From Streptomyces sp. NBC_01717 (lineage in GTDB: Bacteria; Actinomycetota; Actinomycetes; Streptomycetales; Streptomycetaceae), in assembly GCF_036248255.1 (NCBI RefSeq), contig NZ_CP109179.1, positions 1 through 64,000 of the forward strand: 64,000 nucleotides of DNA. The letters are read 5' to 3'. The position numbers were made by a program, and so were the translations under genes. A model generated the notes under the pieces. It was not told where the DNA came from and did no database searches. It worked only from the letters and a program-made list of their open reading frames with translations. Numbering within the stretch: the first letter of the stretch is position 1; every line of letters begins with the position of its first letter. Shown here one piece after another: positions 8,713 through 17,011 of this stretch.

Positions 8713-9747
8713 CTACACGAGCGTGCCCAGGGCCTGCTCAGCCATCTGAATGCCGACCTGGGCGGCCGCCGTCGCTCCCGCTCCCACCAGCATGTCCTTG
8801 ACCTGGGTCGCAAACTGCCGCATCCGGCCCGGCTCCGGGGTCGGCGACGTCGCTTCGTCATGGAGCTCCTGGGCGACGCGCTCCAGTTCCACTCGGTCCG
8901 GGTCGGGCATGCCCAAGGTGTTGCTGATCTGGCCGACGTAACCGGCCAGATGGACGAACGCGCTCGGGTCGATGCCGGCGGTGTTGTTCTGGGTGACGTT
9001 CTGCTGCTCACCGATGATGACGCCCTGCGCGTTCGGCAGGAAGTTGTTGTAAGTGGTGCCGGGACGCTGGCGGTTGGTGTACTCCTGCACGCTTCCTCCT
9101 GCCAGGGCACAGCTGACGCCCTGAGGTGTGATGGCGACGGTGACGGGTTCGGTCTCGATGTACTTGATCAGCTGGTGCTCAGACAGGTAGCCGAGCGCTT
9201 CGTGCAGCTCGGATTCGGTGATCACGGCCCCGGCGAAGAACGACCAAGGTGTGTCAAGGAACAGCACCGGGTTGATGGGCTCGTGGTCGCCTGTGGTGTT
9301 GAACAGCCACCGGTGGAAGACATCCATGGTGTGCCGCAAGCGGGCAGCACGGTTCTTCTGCAGCTCCTTCAGCCGGTGCACTTCGACCAGGCCCTCATCG
9401 CTGAGGTGGATGGCGTAGAGGCCGGATGCGGCCCGCAAGGCCCTCACCAGGCCTCGCTGTTCCAACTGAAGAGCGAGGGGGGCCAGGTCCTCCTGAAATT
9501 CCTGCTCGATGTGTTCCAGGCTGGCGCCACGCCCGGTCCGGGTGTCCAGCAAGAGCAGCAACCGGTCCAGATAGCCGCTGCTCTCGGTCACCTCACCGCC
9601 GGAATGCGCGCTGACGGTGGCATCGAGCTGTGCAGACATACGAGCAGGGTTCCGTCGTTGGGCGCGTTCTAGGCTCTTCTTGGTCTCCTTGGCAACACTG
9701 TTCGCCCACTTGTCCAGCTCACGCTTATTGATCCCGCTGCGGGCCAC
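8713..9747 (-). CDS. Protein of unknown function with Asn-rich motif
   Basis: 344 residues from a GTG at 9747 with an excellent AGGAGGGCGAT immediately upstream. The N-terminus is helical and Lys/Arg-rich, and the middle resembles tandem winged helices (LEQRGLVRAL, LSEHQLIKYIETEP). It is followed by a strand-rich stretch with GVIIGEQQNVTQNNT and a C-terminal amphipathic helical segment with Gly/Ala. I do not recognise a named family. It converges on the nuclease gene across a hairpin, so it is a separate transcription unit at the edge of the putative defence block. A sensor or effector role is conceivable but unproven. Confidence 0.6.
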   Translation of the reverse strand: MARSGINKRELDKWANSVAKETKKSLERAQRRNPARMSAQLDATVSAHSGGEVTESSGYLDRLLLLLDTRTGRGASLEHIEQEFQEDLAPLALQLEQRGLVRALRAASGLYAIHLSDEGLVEVHRLKELQKNRAARLRHTMDVFHRWLFNTTGDHEPINPVLFLDTPWSFFAGAVITESELHEALGYLSEHQLIKYIETEPVTVAITPQGVSCALAGGSVQEYTNRQRPGTTYNNFLPNAQGVIIGEQQNVTQNNTAGIDPSAFVHLAGYVGQISNTLGMPDPDRVELERVAQELHDEATSPTPEPGRMRQFATQVKDMLVGAGATAAAQVGIQMAEQALGTLV

Positions 9748-9917
9748 ATCGCCCTCCTGTCGCACGTGCTTGGGCGACAGGGTACGGGTGGGCACCGACA
9801 GTCCGGCCGTGAGTGAAAATGCGGCGACGGCGCGGGCATGGCTGGTGGGCCAGTCAAGAGGACCAAGAGCCTCGAAGGGCTAGTCCACGGGTCGCGGTGC
9901 GGGCCAGCCCTGTTGAG

Positions 9918-10119
9918 TCAGTTCCCTCGGGCGGGACGGGCGTCCAGCGTCGTGCGCAGGCGCTTGGCGATGGGCTGGTACCGCTGGACGAACCTGAGGT
10001 CCTTCAGCTGATCGGGCTCGGGCAGCTGCCGGTGCGGGGGTGGTCGCCGGTCGCGCGCACAACCAGGTCCAGGACGTCTCCAGGGCGAGCCGCAGTTCGG
10101 CGACCTCTTCGTCCTCCAT
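9918..10119 (-). pseudogene. Small frameshifted ORF
   Basis: An ATG at 10119 opens MEDEEVAELRLALETSW, and a protein-like continuation (PEPDQLKDLRFVQRYQPIA...) to a stop at 9918 lies in another frame. Joining them needs a frameshift near 10055. It looks like a decayed 65-residue gene of unknown function. Sequencing error cannot be excluded. Confidence 0.3.
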
Positions 10120-10143
10120 ATATGAGAGACGCGTAACGCGACT

Positions 10144-10337
10144 ATGACGGCCACGGCGGCTTCGCTCACAACTGCTTCGAGGCCTACGCCCGGCGTATGC
10201 ACCGTCTGCGACGAACCGCCCGAAGCACACTCGTGGGTGTTCGACTCCATCCACGGTGAGCGCCGCCCCCCGCAGGCTGATCCGAGCTCGACGAACGCTC
10301 CGGTCCCGACACCGGCCGGACGCCGCCCGGAGTGCGT
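10144..10337 (+). CDS. Possible CxxC protein, 3' end not defined
   Basis: The ATG at 10144 starts a frame with strong G/C third-position bias and a CTVCDEPPEAHSWVFD segment that may be half a zinc ribbon. The frame then runs without a stop into the palindrome at 10338 and the antisense genes beyond. The 3' end may have been lost when the neighbouring cassette arrived. No clear ribosome binding site is seen. Confidence 0.3.
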
Positions 10338-10366
10338 GAGTCCCGAAGTCTGTGACTTCGGGACTC
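10338..10366. terminator. Perfect 13-bp palindrome, left boundary of sigma-like cassette
   Basis: GAGTCCCGAAGTC (10338-10350), loop TGT, GACTTCGGGACTC (10354-10366). It lies just past the stop of the small membrane gene on the minus strand and could be its terminator. A related palindrome at 11573-11609 sits on the other side of the same two genes, in inverted orientation. Confidence 0.6.
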
Positions 10367-10389
10367 CCAGACGGTTTCCGGGCCGGGCA

Positions 10390-10542
10390 CTACTTGAGCA
10401 GCAGGTGCAGGAGGCCCACCATGCCGACGCCGACCAGGAGGGCGACGCCGACGGCAGGGTGAAGCAGGGCGATGTATGTGGTGACCCCGCCGACCAAGAG
10501 CAGGAGCGCGGTACGCAAGTCGAGCCCGTTCCCGTTGTTCAC
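10390..10542 (-). CDS. Small membrane protein coupled to sigma-like gene
   Basis: A 50-residue protein starting at GTG 10542. The GTGA overlap with the stop of the upstream sigma-like gene implies translational coupling. Two hydrophobic stretches (LRTALLLLVGGVTTYIALL and VGVALLVGVGMVGLLHLLL) suggest two membrane spans. No catalytic motif is visible. The coupling suggests it works with the sigma-like protein, for example as a small membrane partner, but nothing in the sequence proves an anti-sigma role. Confidence 0.55.
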   Translation of the reverse strand: MNNGNGLDLRTALLLLVGGVTTYIALLHPAVGVALLVGVGMVGLLHLLLK

Positions 10543-11360
10543 CGACCAACCGCCTTACGGGCGGCGGCACGGCCGTACAGGGCTTCGATCTCGCCATGTG
10601 ACGCCATGACCTTCGCGCGGGCACGCAGACGGGCCATGTGCCCCTCGACCATCCGGGACGTCATCCCGAGCTCGGCGCCGATCGCCTTCTGGGTCATCTT
10701 GGACTCCCAGATCAGGCCGCAGATCGCGCGCACCTCGGGGCCGGCGCCGTCCAGGATCCGCTGGACGGTGTCCTGGAGGACGAACGCGTCCTCGGGGGAA
10801 CGGATGTATCGGGGACCCCACATGTCCTCGTAGGGTTCCGCGGCGATGGGATCTGCGGCCTCGAACAGGCGTCGGCGGTAGCCGTAGGCCCATTTCTTGA
10901 ACACGTCGCGGAAGGCGTACAGGCAGGTCTTCACGAAGTAGGTGCGCATCGTCGCGCCCCCCTCCGGGTCCCACTTGCCGGCGGGGAGGAGTTCCTCGGT
11001 GAACCTCTGCACGGCGATCTCGACGGCCTGGTGGGCGATCTCGTCACGGATGTCCCCGCGCCGCTTGAGGATCTCAACCTCGAAGTAGCGGGCCCCGAGA
11101 GGGACACCGCGCTCCCCGCACTTCTCGATGACCGTCCCGTCCCGCATCCATGCGCGCAGGCACCGCCAGCCATAGACCCACAGGTCGTCGCGCAGGTACT
11201 TCATCTCCCAGTGGTCGGGGTCGAAATCGCGGAGCCGAAGGCGTTCGTACAGCGCGCAGTCCGCCGCGTGCTGCTCAAAGTTGCGCCGCTTCGGACCCTT
11301 CGACCGCTTACCAACCCCCTGGGGTGACTTGTCCGTTACTTCCGATGTCTGCTCGGGCAT
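10539..11360 (-). CDS. RNA polymerase sigma factor-like protein
   Basis: About 273 residues from ATG 11360; an ATG at 11384 is an alternative start. The central MRTYFVKTCLYAFRDVFKKW resembles sigma region 2. The C-terminal MTQKAIGAELGMTSRMVEGH resembles a region 4 helix-turn-helix followed by basic residues (LRARAKV). The protein is longer and more divergent than standard ECF factors, so a sigma-70-like regulator is the safest call. Its stop overlaps the small membrane gene. It is flanked by two related palindromes, which could be terminators or the ends of a mobile cassette. Confidence 0.6.
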   Translation of the reverse strand: MPEQTSEVTDKSPQGVGKRSKGPKRRNFEQHAADCALYERLRLRDFDPDHWEMKYLRDDLWVYGWRCLRAWMRDGTVIEKCGERGVPLGARYFEVEILKRRGDIRDEIAHQAVEIAVQRFTEELLPAGKWDPEGGATMRTYFVKTCLYAFRDVFKKWAYGYRRRLFEAADPIAAEPYEDMWGPRYIRSPEDAFVLQDTVQRILDGAGPEVRAICGLIWESKMTQKAIGAELGMTSRMVEGHMARLRARAKVMASHGEIEALYGRAAARKAVGR

Positions 11361-11512
11361 GTGGCACCAATCCATCTCGCACATGAAGTTCTACTGGCGG
11401 TGCCGTATGGAAAGAACAGCAATTCATCCCACGCACTTTTTGATAATTCCGCGACGAAATCTCGTTTCCGCTGGTCAGCGACGCTCAGGGGTGACGCAAG
11501 CGGGTCGACGCG

Positions 11513-11547
11513 CCACGGCGGCCCGGCGAGTCGCTGGGCCGCCGTGG
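11513..11547. terminator. Strong GC hairpin
   Basis: CCACGGCGGCCC (11513-11524) pairs perfectly with GGGCCGCCGTGG (11536-11547) across an 11-nt loop. It lies upstream of the sigma-like gene on the minus strand, so it may insulate that gene from upstream transcription. Confidence 0.5.
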
Positions 11548-11572
11548 GAGGGGAAGGCCGGTGGGACAGAGC

Positions 11573-11609
11573 CCGTGAGTCCCGATGTCACAGACTCCAG
11601 GACTCACGG
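11573..11609. repeat. Palindrome related to 10338-10366, right boundary
   Basis: CCGTGAGTCC (11573-11582) pairs with GGACTCACGG (11600-11609). About 28 of 31 bases match the reverse complement of the palindrome at 10338-10366. The two copies therefore flank the sigma-like/membrane gene pair in inverted orientation. Confidence 0.55.
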
Positions 11610-11943
11610 CTCCGAGTGAGCTGGTTCTACTTTTGGGCCCGGACATGAGGCGCTCGGGTCACGCTGCCGGATCGCCGGCCGCCGGGGAGCGGGGTGGGGC
11701 TCCAGCCACTCACGCGGGCAGGCGAGGCAAGGGACAGGTCTTTGGGGCTGGGATGCCGGCGACGTCCGTCGTGACCCGCGCCGCCGGCTTGTCGCTGATG
11801 CGCACCCAAGGGCTCGTAGCCTGCGTCGGCCAGCGCTGTGTGGAGAATGCAGAAACTGGCAGGCAGAGGCAGACGACGTGGGAGAACTGACGCGACGGAC
11901 TACAGGTGCCGGCCCTGCCTGTTGGCCGCTTCGAGAGGCGGAC
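11610..11943. other. Intergenic stretch, nothing recognised
   Basis: About 330 bp with no convincing gene on either strand. The only clear signal is GAGAGGCGGAC just before the ATG at 11944, the ribosome binding site of the broken tpg. Confidence 0.4.
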
Positions 11944-12300
11944 ATGGGACAGATTGAGCAGGGTTTGGAGCGCGCGTTGCGCACTCGGCCCGTACCCTCA
12001 AGCACCGAGGCCCGCCTGCGTTTCCTGCTGGCAGCGCATCGGGGCTCCACCCGGAGGGTGGCCGCCGTGCTGGGGGTGTCGCAGCGCACCGTGCAGCGGT
12101 GGGTGACGAAGAAGCCCGGAGCACGTCGTCCCCCGGGGCCGACGCAGGTGCGGGCGATCGAGGAAGCGGTCCTGGCTCGGTGGCAGCCCCGGGTACGGGC
12201 CCGTCGGCGTGCCCAGGCAGAGGCGGAGGGGTTCGTCTTCCATACCCGTGCGCGATTCGGATTCGCGGCTCCTGCAGGCTCCTCGGACGATCCGCGGGTT
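11944..12300 (+). pseudogene. Truncated telomere terminal protein gene (tpg-like)
   Basis: From ATG 11944, preceded by GAGAGGCGGAC, the first ~118 residues match the Tpg family: an N-terminal GLERAL/TRPVP block, the helix-turn-helix VAAVLGVSQRTVQRWV, RWQPRVRA, and TRARFGFAAPAGSSDDPRV. At about 12297-12302 the similarity stops and the frame enters DNA that is antisense to a PIN-domain gene. The intact homologue at 24488-25042 continues for about 65 more residues. Tpg proteins prime end-patching and bind covalently to telomere 5' ends. This copy should be inactive. Confidence 0.75.
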
Positions 12301-12801
12301 TGGCGTGTAGATCGCCACGTCGGGGTCATCGAGCAGGATGTTCGTGTCGACCGCTACACGCACCGCCCAGGCGTCATCTGGCAGGAGCTCGCCCAGCTTC
12401 CGGAGCGTGGCCACGGCCGTCTTGACCTTGTCGATGGCCTTGTCGATGCTGGCCGGCACGGTGGTGTCCCGGGGGCGTACGAGCCAGCGCTGCAACAGGG
12501 CAACGGTCCCGTCGAGGCGCTTGGTGACCTCCGGTGTCGGGTGCGGGAACAGCAGCCGGAACAACGGTTCCCATTCCCGTACACGCCCCAGCAGTTCCAT
12601 CCTTCGCGCCTCGAGTTCGGGGCCGCTGGGTACCCAGCCCCACTTCGCGGCACCAAGGTGCACGATGCCGCTGGACCGGCGGTTCGGATCAACGTTCCTG
12701 ATCTGCGAGTCCGCGAGGACCTTCAGGAAATCCGCTTCGATCAGGTCCAGGTCCGACCGGAGGCGTTCCAGGTACGTCGGCGGGGCTTGTGTGGCGGCCA
12801 T
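12300..12801 (-). pseudogene. Truncated PIN-domain protein
   Basis: From ATG 12801 (another ATG at 12819), about 165 residues of helical N-terminal region lead into VRVAVDTNILLDDPDV, the first strand and catalytic Asp of a PIN ribonuclease. The protein is then cut off at about 12300, where it meets the broken tpg head-on. The remaining three acidic residues of the PIN active site are missing. Family members are RNases or predicted PIN-domain effectors. This copy cannot be active. Confidence 0.65.
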
Positions 12802-13082
12802 CTGCCGATGATGCCGCACGCCTCTGACAGCCCGGCAACACTCAGCGCAGCCCCGGGCCCCGGCCGACGCACTGCAACACGGTGGTGCAACAACGGTCCC
12901 AGAAGCCTGATCCGGGGCTCCGCAGCAGGTCAGGGGTGAAACGCCCGGCGGTGTTTCACTGGCTGCGTTTCAGTGCCAAGAGCTGGTGTTGCAGGGCGCC
13001 GGGCTCGGTCGAAGCTCTGCGGGCCCGGGACCGGCGCTGCCATCGGGTGCGTCGTGATCGCCGAACGCCGACGGAGGACGCG

Positions 13083-13214
13083 TTGAGCCAGCAGGAACAG
13101 CCCTGGCAGCCGGGCCCGAACGATCTGCCCTTCACCACCCACCTGATCAACCCGCACGGCGACCGCCATCTCGGCTTCAACGATGTTGAAGGCCGGTACT
13201 ACCGGCTGGCGTAG
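13083..13214 (+). CDS. Possible small protein
   Basis: A TTG at 13083 opens a 43-residue frame (NDLPFTTHLINPHGDRHLGF followed by NDVEGRYYRLA) with coding-like third-position bias. An in-frame GGACGC is a poor ribosome binding site. No family recognised. Confidence 0.3.
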   Translation: MSQQEQPWQPGPNDLPFTTHLINPHGDRHLGFNDVEGRYYRLA

Positions 13215-13353
13215 CCGAAGCCGGCCATGAAGCCGTTCGCGTACGCAGCGACGAGAGTGAAGCCGTCGTGCTCGCAGTGGTGGTCGGCGGTCGGGAAGCT
13301 CCGACGAGACCCGCTGGTGCGTGGCCGTACGGGGTGGGGCCAGAATCTTCGCC

Positions 13354-14121
13354 ATGTCAGAAACCTTCTGGGTGGCCCTCGGCTCGATCGGCACCACCCT
13401 GGCCTTCGGGGGCGTCGTGTGGCAGGGGTACCTCACGCGCGGAGCACTGAAGGCCAACCAGCTCATGACCGCCGACGCCATCCGCAGCCGACTCGACTCC
13501 CAGGCCCCGGGAGTCACCCTCAGGCTCAGTCCCCCGCCATGGGATCCGCTGGCAGCAACCACCATGGGGATGCCGTGCAACCCCTGGCCGCAGGGGCACA
13601 CCTGGCACTTCCCCGCAGAGCAGGAGGGCGCCAACCGCCTCGTGCTGCAGCAGGTTCTGATCATGGAGAATCTCAGCGACCGACGCGTGCAGGCACGGTT
13701 CGACGGCGACCTGGTCGTGGCCGATGAGGACAGGCGGCCCGCTGCCGCCGGCGTCATCGTCCTGGGGCCCGGCGAAACAAGTCAGGACGTCTACCTGCAG
13801 CGCGAATTCACCATCAAGGAGCTCTCGGAGAACTACACGGCAAAGCAGGCCGCGCAGGAGCTGCCGCACAAGGTGTTCGGCACGGTTACGGCGGAGGACG
13901 ACCGTGACAACGGAAGCACGGATCGTTGGGACCTGGTACTGACCGGCTGCCCGGTCCAGCCAGTCCCCGACCGGGAGGGCCTGTGGATGATGGCTCCGTG
14001 GCACCTGACCGAGGGATCGGGGCTGCGCACCCTGAACTACAGCCTGCTGCCGTCGCGGCAACGCATCCACTGGATATCACGCGCCAGAGGCATACAACTA
14101 CCTGCTCCAGACGGCGGGTAG
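13354..14121 (+). CDS. Hypothetical protein with N-terminal membrane anchor
   Basis: 255 residues from ATG 13354. The N-terminus has one hydrophobic segment (FWVALGSIGTTLAFGGVVW), followed by a cytoplasmic-looking region with alternating strands and many acidic residues. No catalytic motif is seen. The pattern of one short anchor plus a sensor-like soluble region is common among Streptomyces hypothetical proteins. It stands alone between the truncated PIN gene and the convergent 14324-15346 gene. Confidence 0.55.
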   Translation: MSETFWVALGSIGTTLAFGGVVWQGYLTRGALKANQLMTADAIRSRLDSQAPGVTLRLSPPPWDPLAATTMGMPCNPWPQGHTWHFPAEQEGANRLVLQQVLIMENLSDRRVQARFDGDLVVADEDRRPAAAGVIVLGPGETSQDVYLQREFTIKELSENYTAKQAAQELPHKVFGTVTAEDDRDNGSTDRWDLVLTGCPVQPVPDREGLWMMAPWHLTEGSGLRTLNYSLLPSRQRIHWISRARGIQLPAPDGG

Positions 14122-14323
14122 CGGCGTAACACCGCTGATTGGCCGTGGTCGGACGCCTCGGTCGCTCTACTCGGCGGTGTGCTCGGGCGCCGGTACGGAA
14201 ACTTGGAACAAACGGTTGCTGGACGTTGGGCCCCGGGCCGGTCGGGGCCTGCCGTGGGGCGCAAGGACACGTGCGCCAACGCTCGCCGCACTGGAAGCAG
14301 GCCACCCGGTCTGACCCGGGCCG

Positions 14324-15346
14324 CTATCCGACGACGCCGCCTCTCCCCCGTGTCGTTTGGGTCGCAGCGGTGACCCGGCGTTGGACAGCTTCAGCGATCG
14401 TTCGGTACCTGGGAGGACAGGACACCAACTGCAACTGCTCATAGGTACACGTGGTGAAGCGCAGCTCGATGAGCCCTGTCCGGGCTTCGTCGTCGAAACG
14501 GGTCCAGTTCTCCATCTGTTCTGGCGGGTAGATCGCGTCTAGGTGATGGGCTCGGGCGACGGGCAGACCGAACACCGGATCCGTCATCGCTTCGATCAAA
14601 GGCTGCTTCTGATAACGGACGCCGGAGCGGTGGATGATGTCCAGGCACCACCGCACCGGCCCGCTGCCGTCGTAGCCGTTGATGCCCAGCCCCTTGTAGC
14701 CGGTGACGGCGTCGGCGGCTGTGAGGGTGTGGAAGAGGCCGATGCGTCGCAGCACTCCGCTGGCACTCCAAGCACCGGCTCGGAACTGCCGCTCCCACGT
14801 CCCTGTGTTCCACCGCTGCTCGAAGGCGAGTTCTTCAGCTGACCACTGCTCTGGTCCTCGCCACAGTGCCTTCCATCCGGTGTCGGCCGCGCGCTCGAGG
14901 CTCTCTGTCTCCGCGCGCTTGAAGACTTTGAGGGGCTGACCGGTCAGCCAGGCGGAGGTGCGCTGACCGGCGATGTGCACCTCGACTCCTCTGTGGTCGC
15001 GCTGTCGGACGCGCAGTCCGGGGATGCCGTGGACTTCGCCGTCCGGCTCGTAGGAGGGGAGCACACGCGACAGGAGCCTGGCGGCACGCTGCTCGCCTTC
15101 AATGACCAGATCGATGGTGTCTGGCTGGGGGCGCACGCGCCGAATCCCGAACGGGTATGCGCTGAAGTCCGTGTAAGAGTCGAGGACCTGGTGGAACAGC
15201 GTGGCCTCGAAGATCCGCTGGTCCGCGCAGTCCGCGGGCGGGATGGGCGGCCGTCCGGGGCGCAGCAGGCTCTTCGCCTGTTGATAGGACTCGTTTGTGT
15301 ACAGCTGGCGGCGGGTGGCGAGGCGGCTGAGCTGGTCGTGGCGCAT
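14324..15346 (-). CDS. Hypothetical protein sharing an LRRI-LFHT-TA motif with 25733-26479
   Basis: 340 residues from ATG 15346, chosen because the sequence upstream is not protein-like. It is soluble, with many Trp/Arg residues. The segment VLRRIGLFHTLTAADAV followed by GLPVARAHHLDAIYPPEQM parallels LLRRIALFHTVTAFYRV and GLPVHVAHRFCHCAELDAP in the protein at 25733-26479, so the two look like distant paralogues. The function is unknown. A DNA-binding or modification role cannot be shown. Confidence 0.55.
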   Translation of the reverse strand: MRHDQLSRLATRRQLYTNESYQQAKSLLRPGRPPIPPADCADQRIFEATLFHQVLDSYTDFSAYPFGIRRVRPQPDTIDLVIEGEQRAARLLSRVLPSYEPDGEVHGIPGLRVRQRDHRGVEVHIAGQRTSAWLTGQPLKVFKRAETESLERAADTGWKALWRGPEQWSAEELAFEQRWNTGTWERQFRAGAWSASGVLRRIGLFHTLTAADAVTGYKGLGINGYDGSGPVRWCLDIIHRSGVRYQKQPLIEAMTDPVFGLPVARAHHLDAIYPPEQMENWTRFDDEARTGLIELRFTTCTYEQLQLVSCPPRYRTIAEAVQRRVTAATQTTRGRGGVVG

Positions 15347-15765
15347 GGGCGGTCGGGTCCTGTGTCTCCGTACCGGTCGGCCCTCCGGTAGCGGCGATAG
15401 GGCCGTATCCGGGTAATGGATGCGCGTGATCGCGGAGTGAAGCTGAGCTCCTTCGCATCCTCTTCGGGAACGTCTACGGGCCGATGGCGTTCGAGGAGCA
15501 CGGCCCTGCCGCGGCCGCCTTGGCTGCAGAGTAGCCGTCACGTCGGGCGGGTCCAGCATGCTTCACCCGTTCGTGGGCGGGGCGGCTCGCCGAGGGCCCA
15601 AGAGCCGAAGTAGTCGCCAGCCCCTGCCCGACTCGTAGGGCGGTGGTGTGACGGTTGCCTAATGTGGTGAGCACTCGGTAGGTGGTGTTCCAGTCGTGCT
15701 GGGCCTGCGGGTCCGAGAGCAGGACGCGTGGGCCGGGGCTGTCTTCCCCGCCGCGCACGAGCCGC

Positions 15766-15918
15766 TCAGCTTGCTTCCCTCCTCCATGTTGATCTGCGTG
15801 ATCGCGGGCGCCGGGCAGTCCGGGCGTGCCAGGTCTCGCTGATCCCGCCACCGGACTTCACGTATCCGCCCGGCAGGACGAAGCAGTCGGTGCAGTCGAC
15901 GCGTTCCGCATCGGTCAT
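15766..15918 (-). CDS. Small Cys-containing protein with IS inserted 5'
   Basis: ATG 15918 with AAGGGAG upstream starts a 50-residue protein (MTDAERVDCTDCFVLPGGYV...) with a CxxC pair. The IS copy begins only about 18 bp upstream, so the native promoter has been separated from the gene. Function unknown. Confidence 0.4.
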   Translation of the reverse strand: MTDAERVDCTDCFVLPGGYVKSGGGISETWHARTARRPRSRRSTWRREAS

Positions 15919-15935
15919 CGCAGAGCTCCCTTCTA

Positions 15936-16875
15936 GGACGTGTTTGAGATGTTGATCAAGGTCGTGAAATGATCTTCAGATGTCTCGTGGCGATCTGACG
16001 GATGCGCAGTGGGAGCGGCTGGAAGCGGTGTTGCCGCCGATACCGAAGATGGGTCGACCTCCGAGGGATCGGCGGCAGGTGTTCGACGGGATCTGGTGGC
16101 GGGCCCGGACCGGCTCGCCTTGGAGGGATCTGCCCGAGCGATACGGCCCCTGGGAGACCGCGTATGCGGTGTTCCGACGGTGGCAGATCGACGAAACATG
16201 GGCCCGCGTCCTGAAGAAGTTGCAGGTCAAGGCAGATGCGGATGGGATCATCGAGTGGGAGGTCTCGGTCGACTCCACCGTCTGCCGGGCTCACCAGCAC
16301 GCCGCCGGGGCCCGCAAAAGGGGCTGACGATCCGGGCCGGACGCGTCCGAACGGCCTCGCGGCCGAGCCGGACGACCACGGCCTGGGACGCTCGCGCGGC
16401 GGACTGACCACCAAGATTCACCTCGCCGTCGACGCCTCCTTCCACGTCCTCGCTGCCGTCATCACCGCCGGCCAACGAGGCGACGCGCCCGCCTTCGAGC
16501 AGGTGATGGACCGAATTCGTGTCCCCCGGATCAGCGGTGGACGCCCCCGCACCCGGCCCGGACATGTGCTTGCCGACCGGGCGTACTCCTCCCGTCAGAT
16601 TCGCTCCTACCTGCGCAAACGCGGGATCGCGCACACCATCCCGGAGAAGCGAGACCAGGCCGGACACCGACTCCGCCGCGGTTCCGCCGGAGGCCGTCCG
16701 CCCGGCTTCGACCGCGAAATGTACAAGCGCAGGCACAAAGTCGAGTGCCGGATCGGCCTTCTGAAGCAGGCGAGAGGCGTTGCGACCAGGTACGACAAGC
16801 TCGCCGTCCGCTACGAGTCGACCGTCCAACTCACCCTCATACGGCAGGCGCTGTGACCACATCTCAAACACGTCC
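15936..16875 (+). mobile_element. IS5-family insertion sequence (IS427-like group), copy 1
   Basis: A 940-bp element with 17-bp perfect terminal inverted repeats (GGACGTGTTTGAGATGT at 15936-15952; complement at 16859-16875). TA flanks both ends. It carries one transposase in two overlapping frames. The ends are intact, so it may be active or recently active. Confidence 0.85.
15980..16856 (+). CDS. IS5-family transposase in two frames
   Basis: Frame 1 starts at ATG 15980 (RGDLTDAQWERLEAVLP...) and holds the N-terminal domain, including the first catalytic Asp in VSVDSTVCRAHQH. It stops at 16327. Frame 2 continues with GGLTTKIHLAVD, VLADRAYSSRQIR (second Asp) and YKRRHKVECRIGLLKQ (catalytic Glu region), ending at 16856. 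The frames meet at the slippery run GCAAAAGGGG near 16314, as in other members of the group that make transposase by programmed frameshifting. Confidence 0.85.
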
Positions 16876-16901
16876 TAGTGGAGGCAGAGCCTGCCATCCC
16901 A

Positions 16902-17009
16902 TCAATGGGCGACCGGGGATCTCCTCCGCCGTAGCCCGCCGGCCCCGGGGCCCGAAGCGAGGGCTTCGGCCATGGCGGTGCAGCGCGGGTCCTTCGCGTG
17001 CGAGGCCAT
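16902..17009 (-). CDS. Small ORF beside the IS
   Basis: ATG 17009 with GGAGCTGAC upstream starts 35 residues (MASHAKDPRCTAMAEALASG...) that end about 25 bp from the IS end. It lies 2 bp downstream of the 17012-17896 gene, so it is likely the second gene of that operon, possibly shortened by the insertion. Confidence 0.35.
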   Translation of the reverse strand: MASHAKDPRCTAMAEALASGPGAGGLRRRRSPVAH

Positions 17010-17011
17010 CG

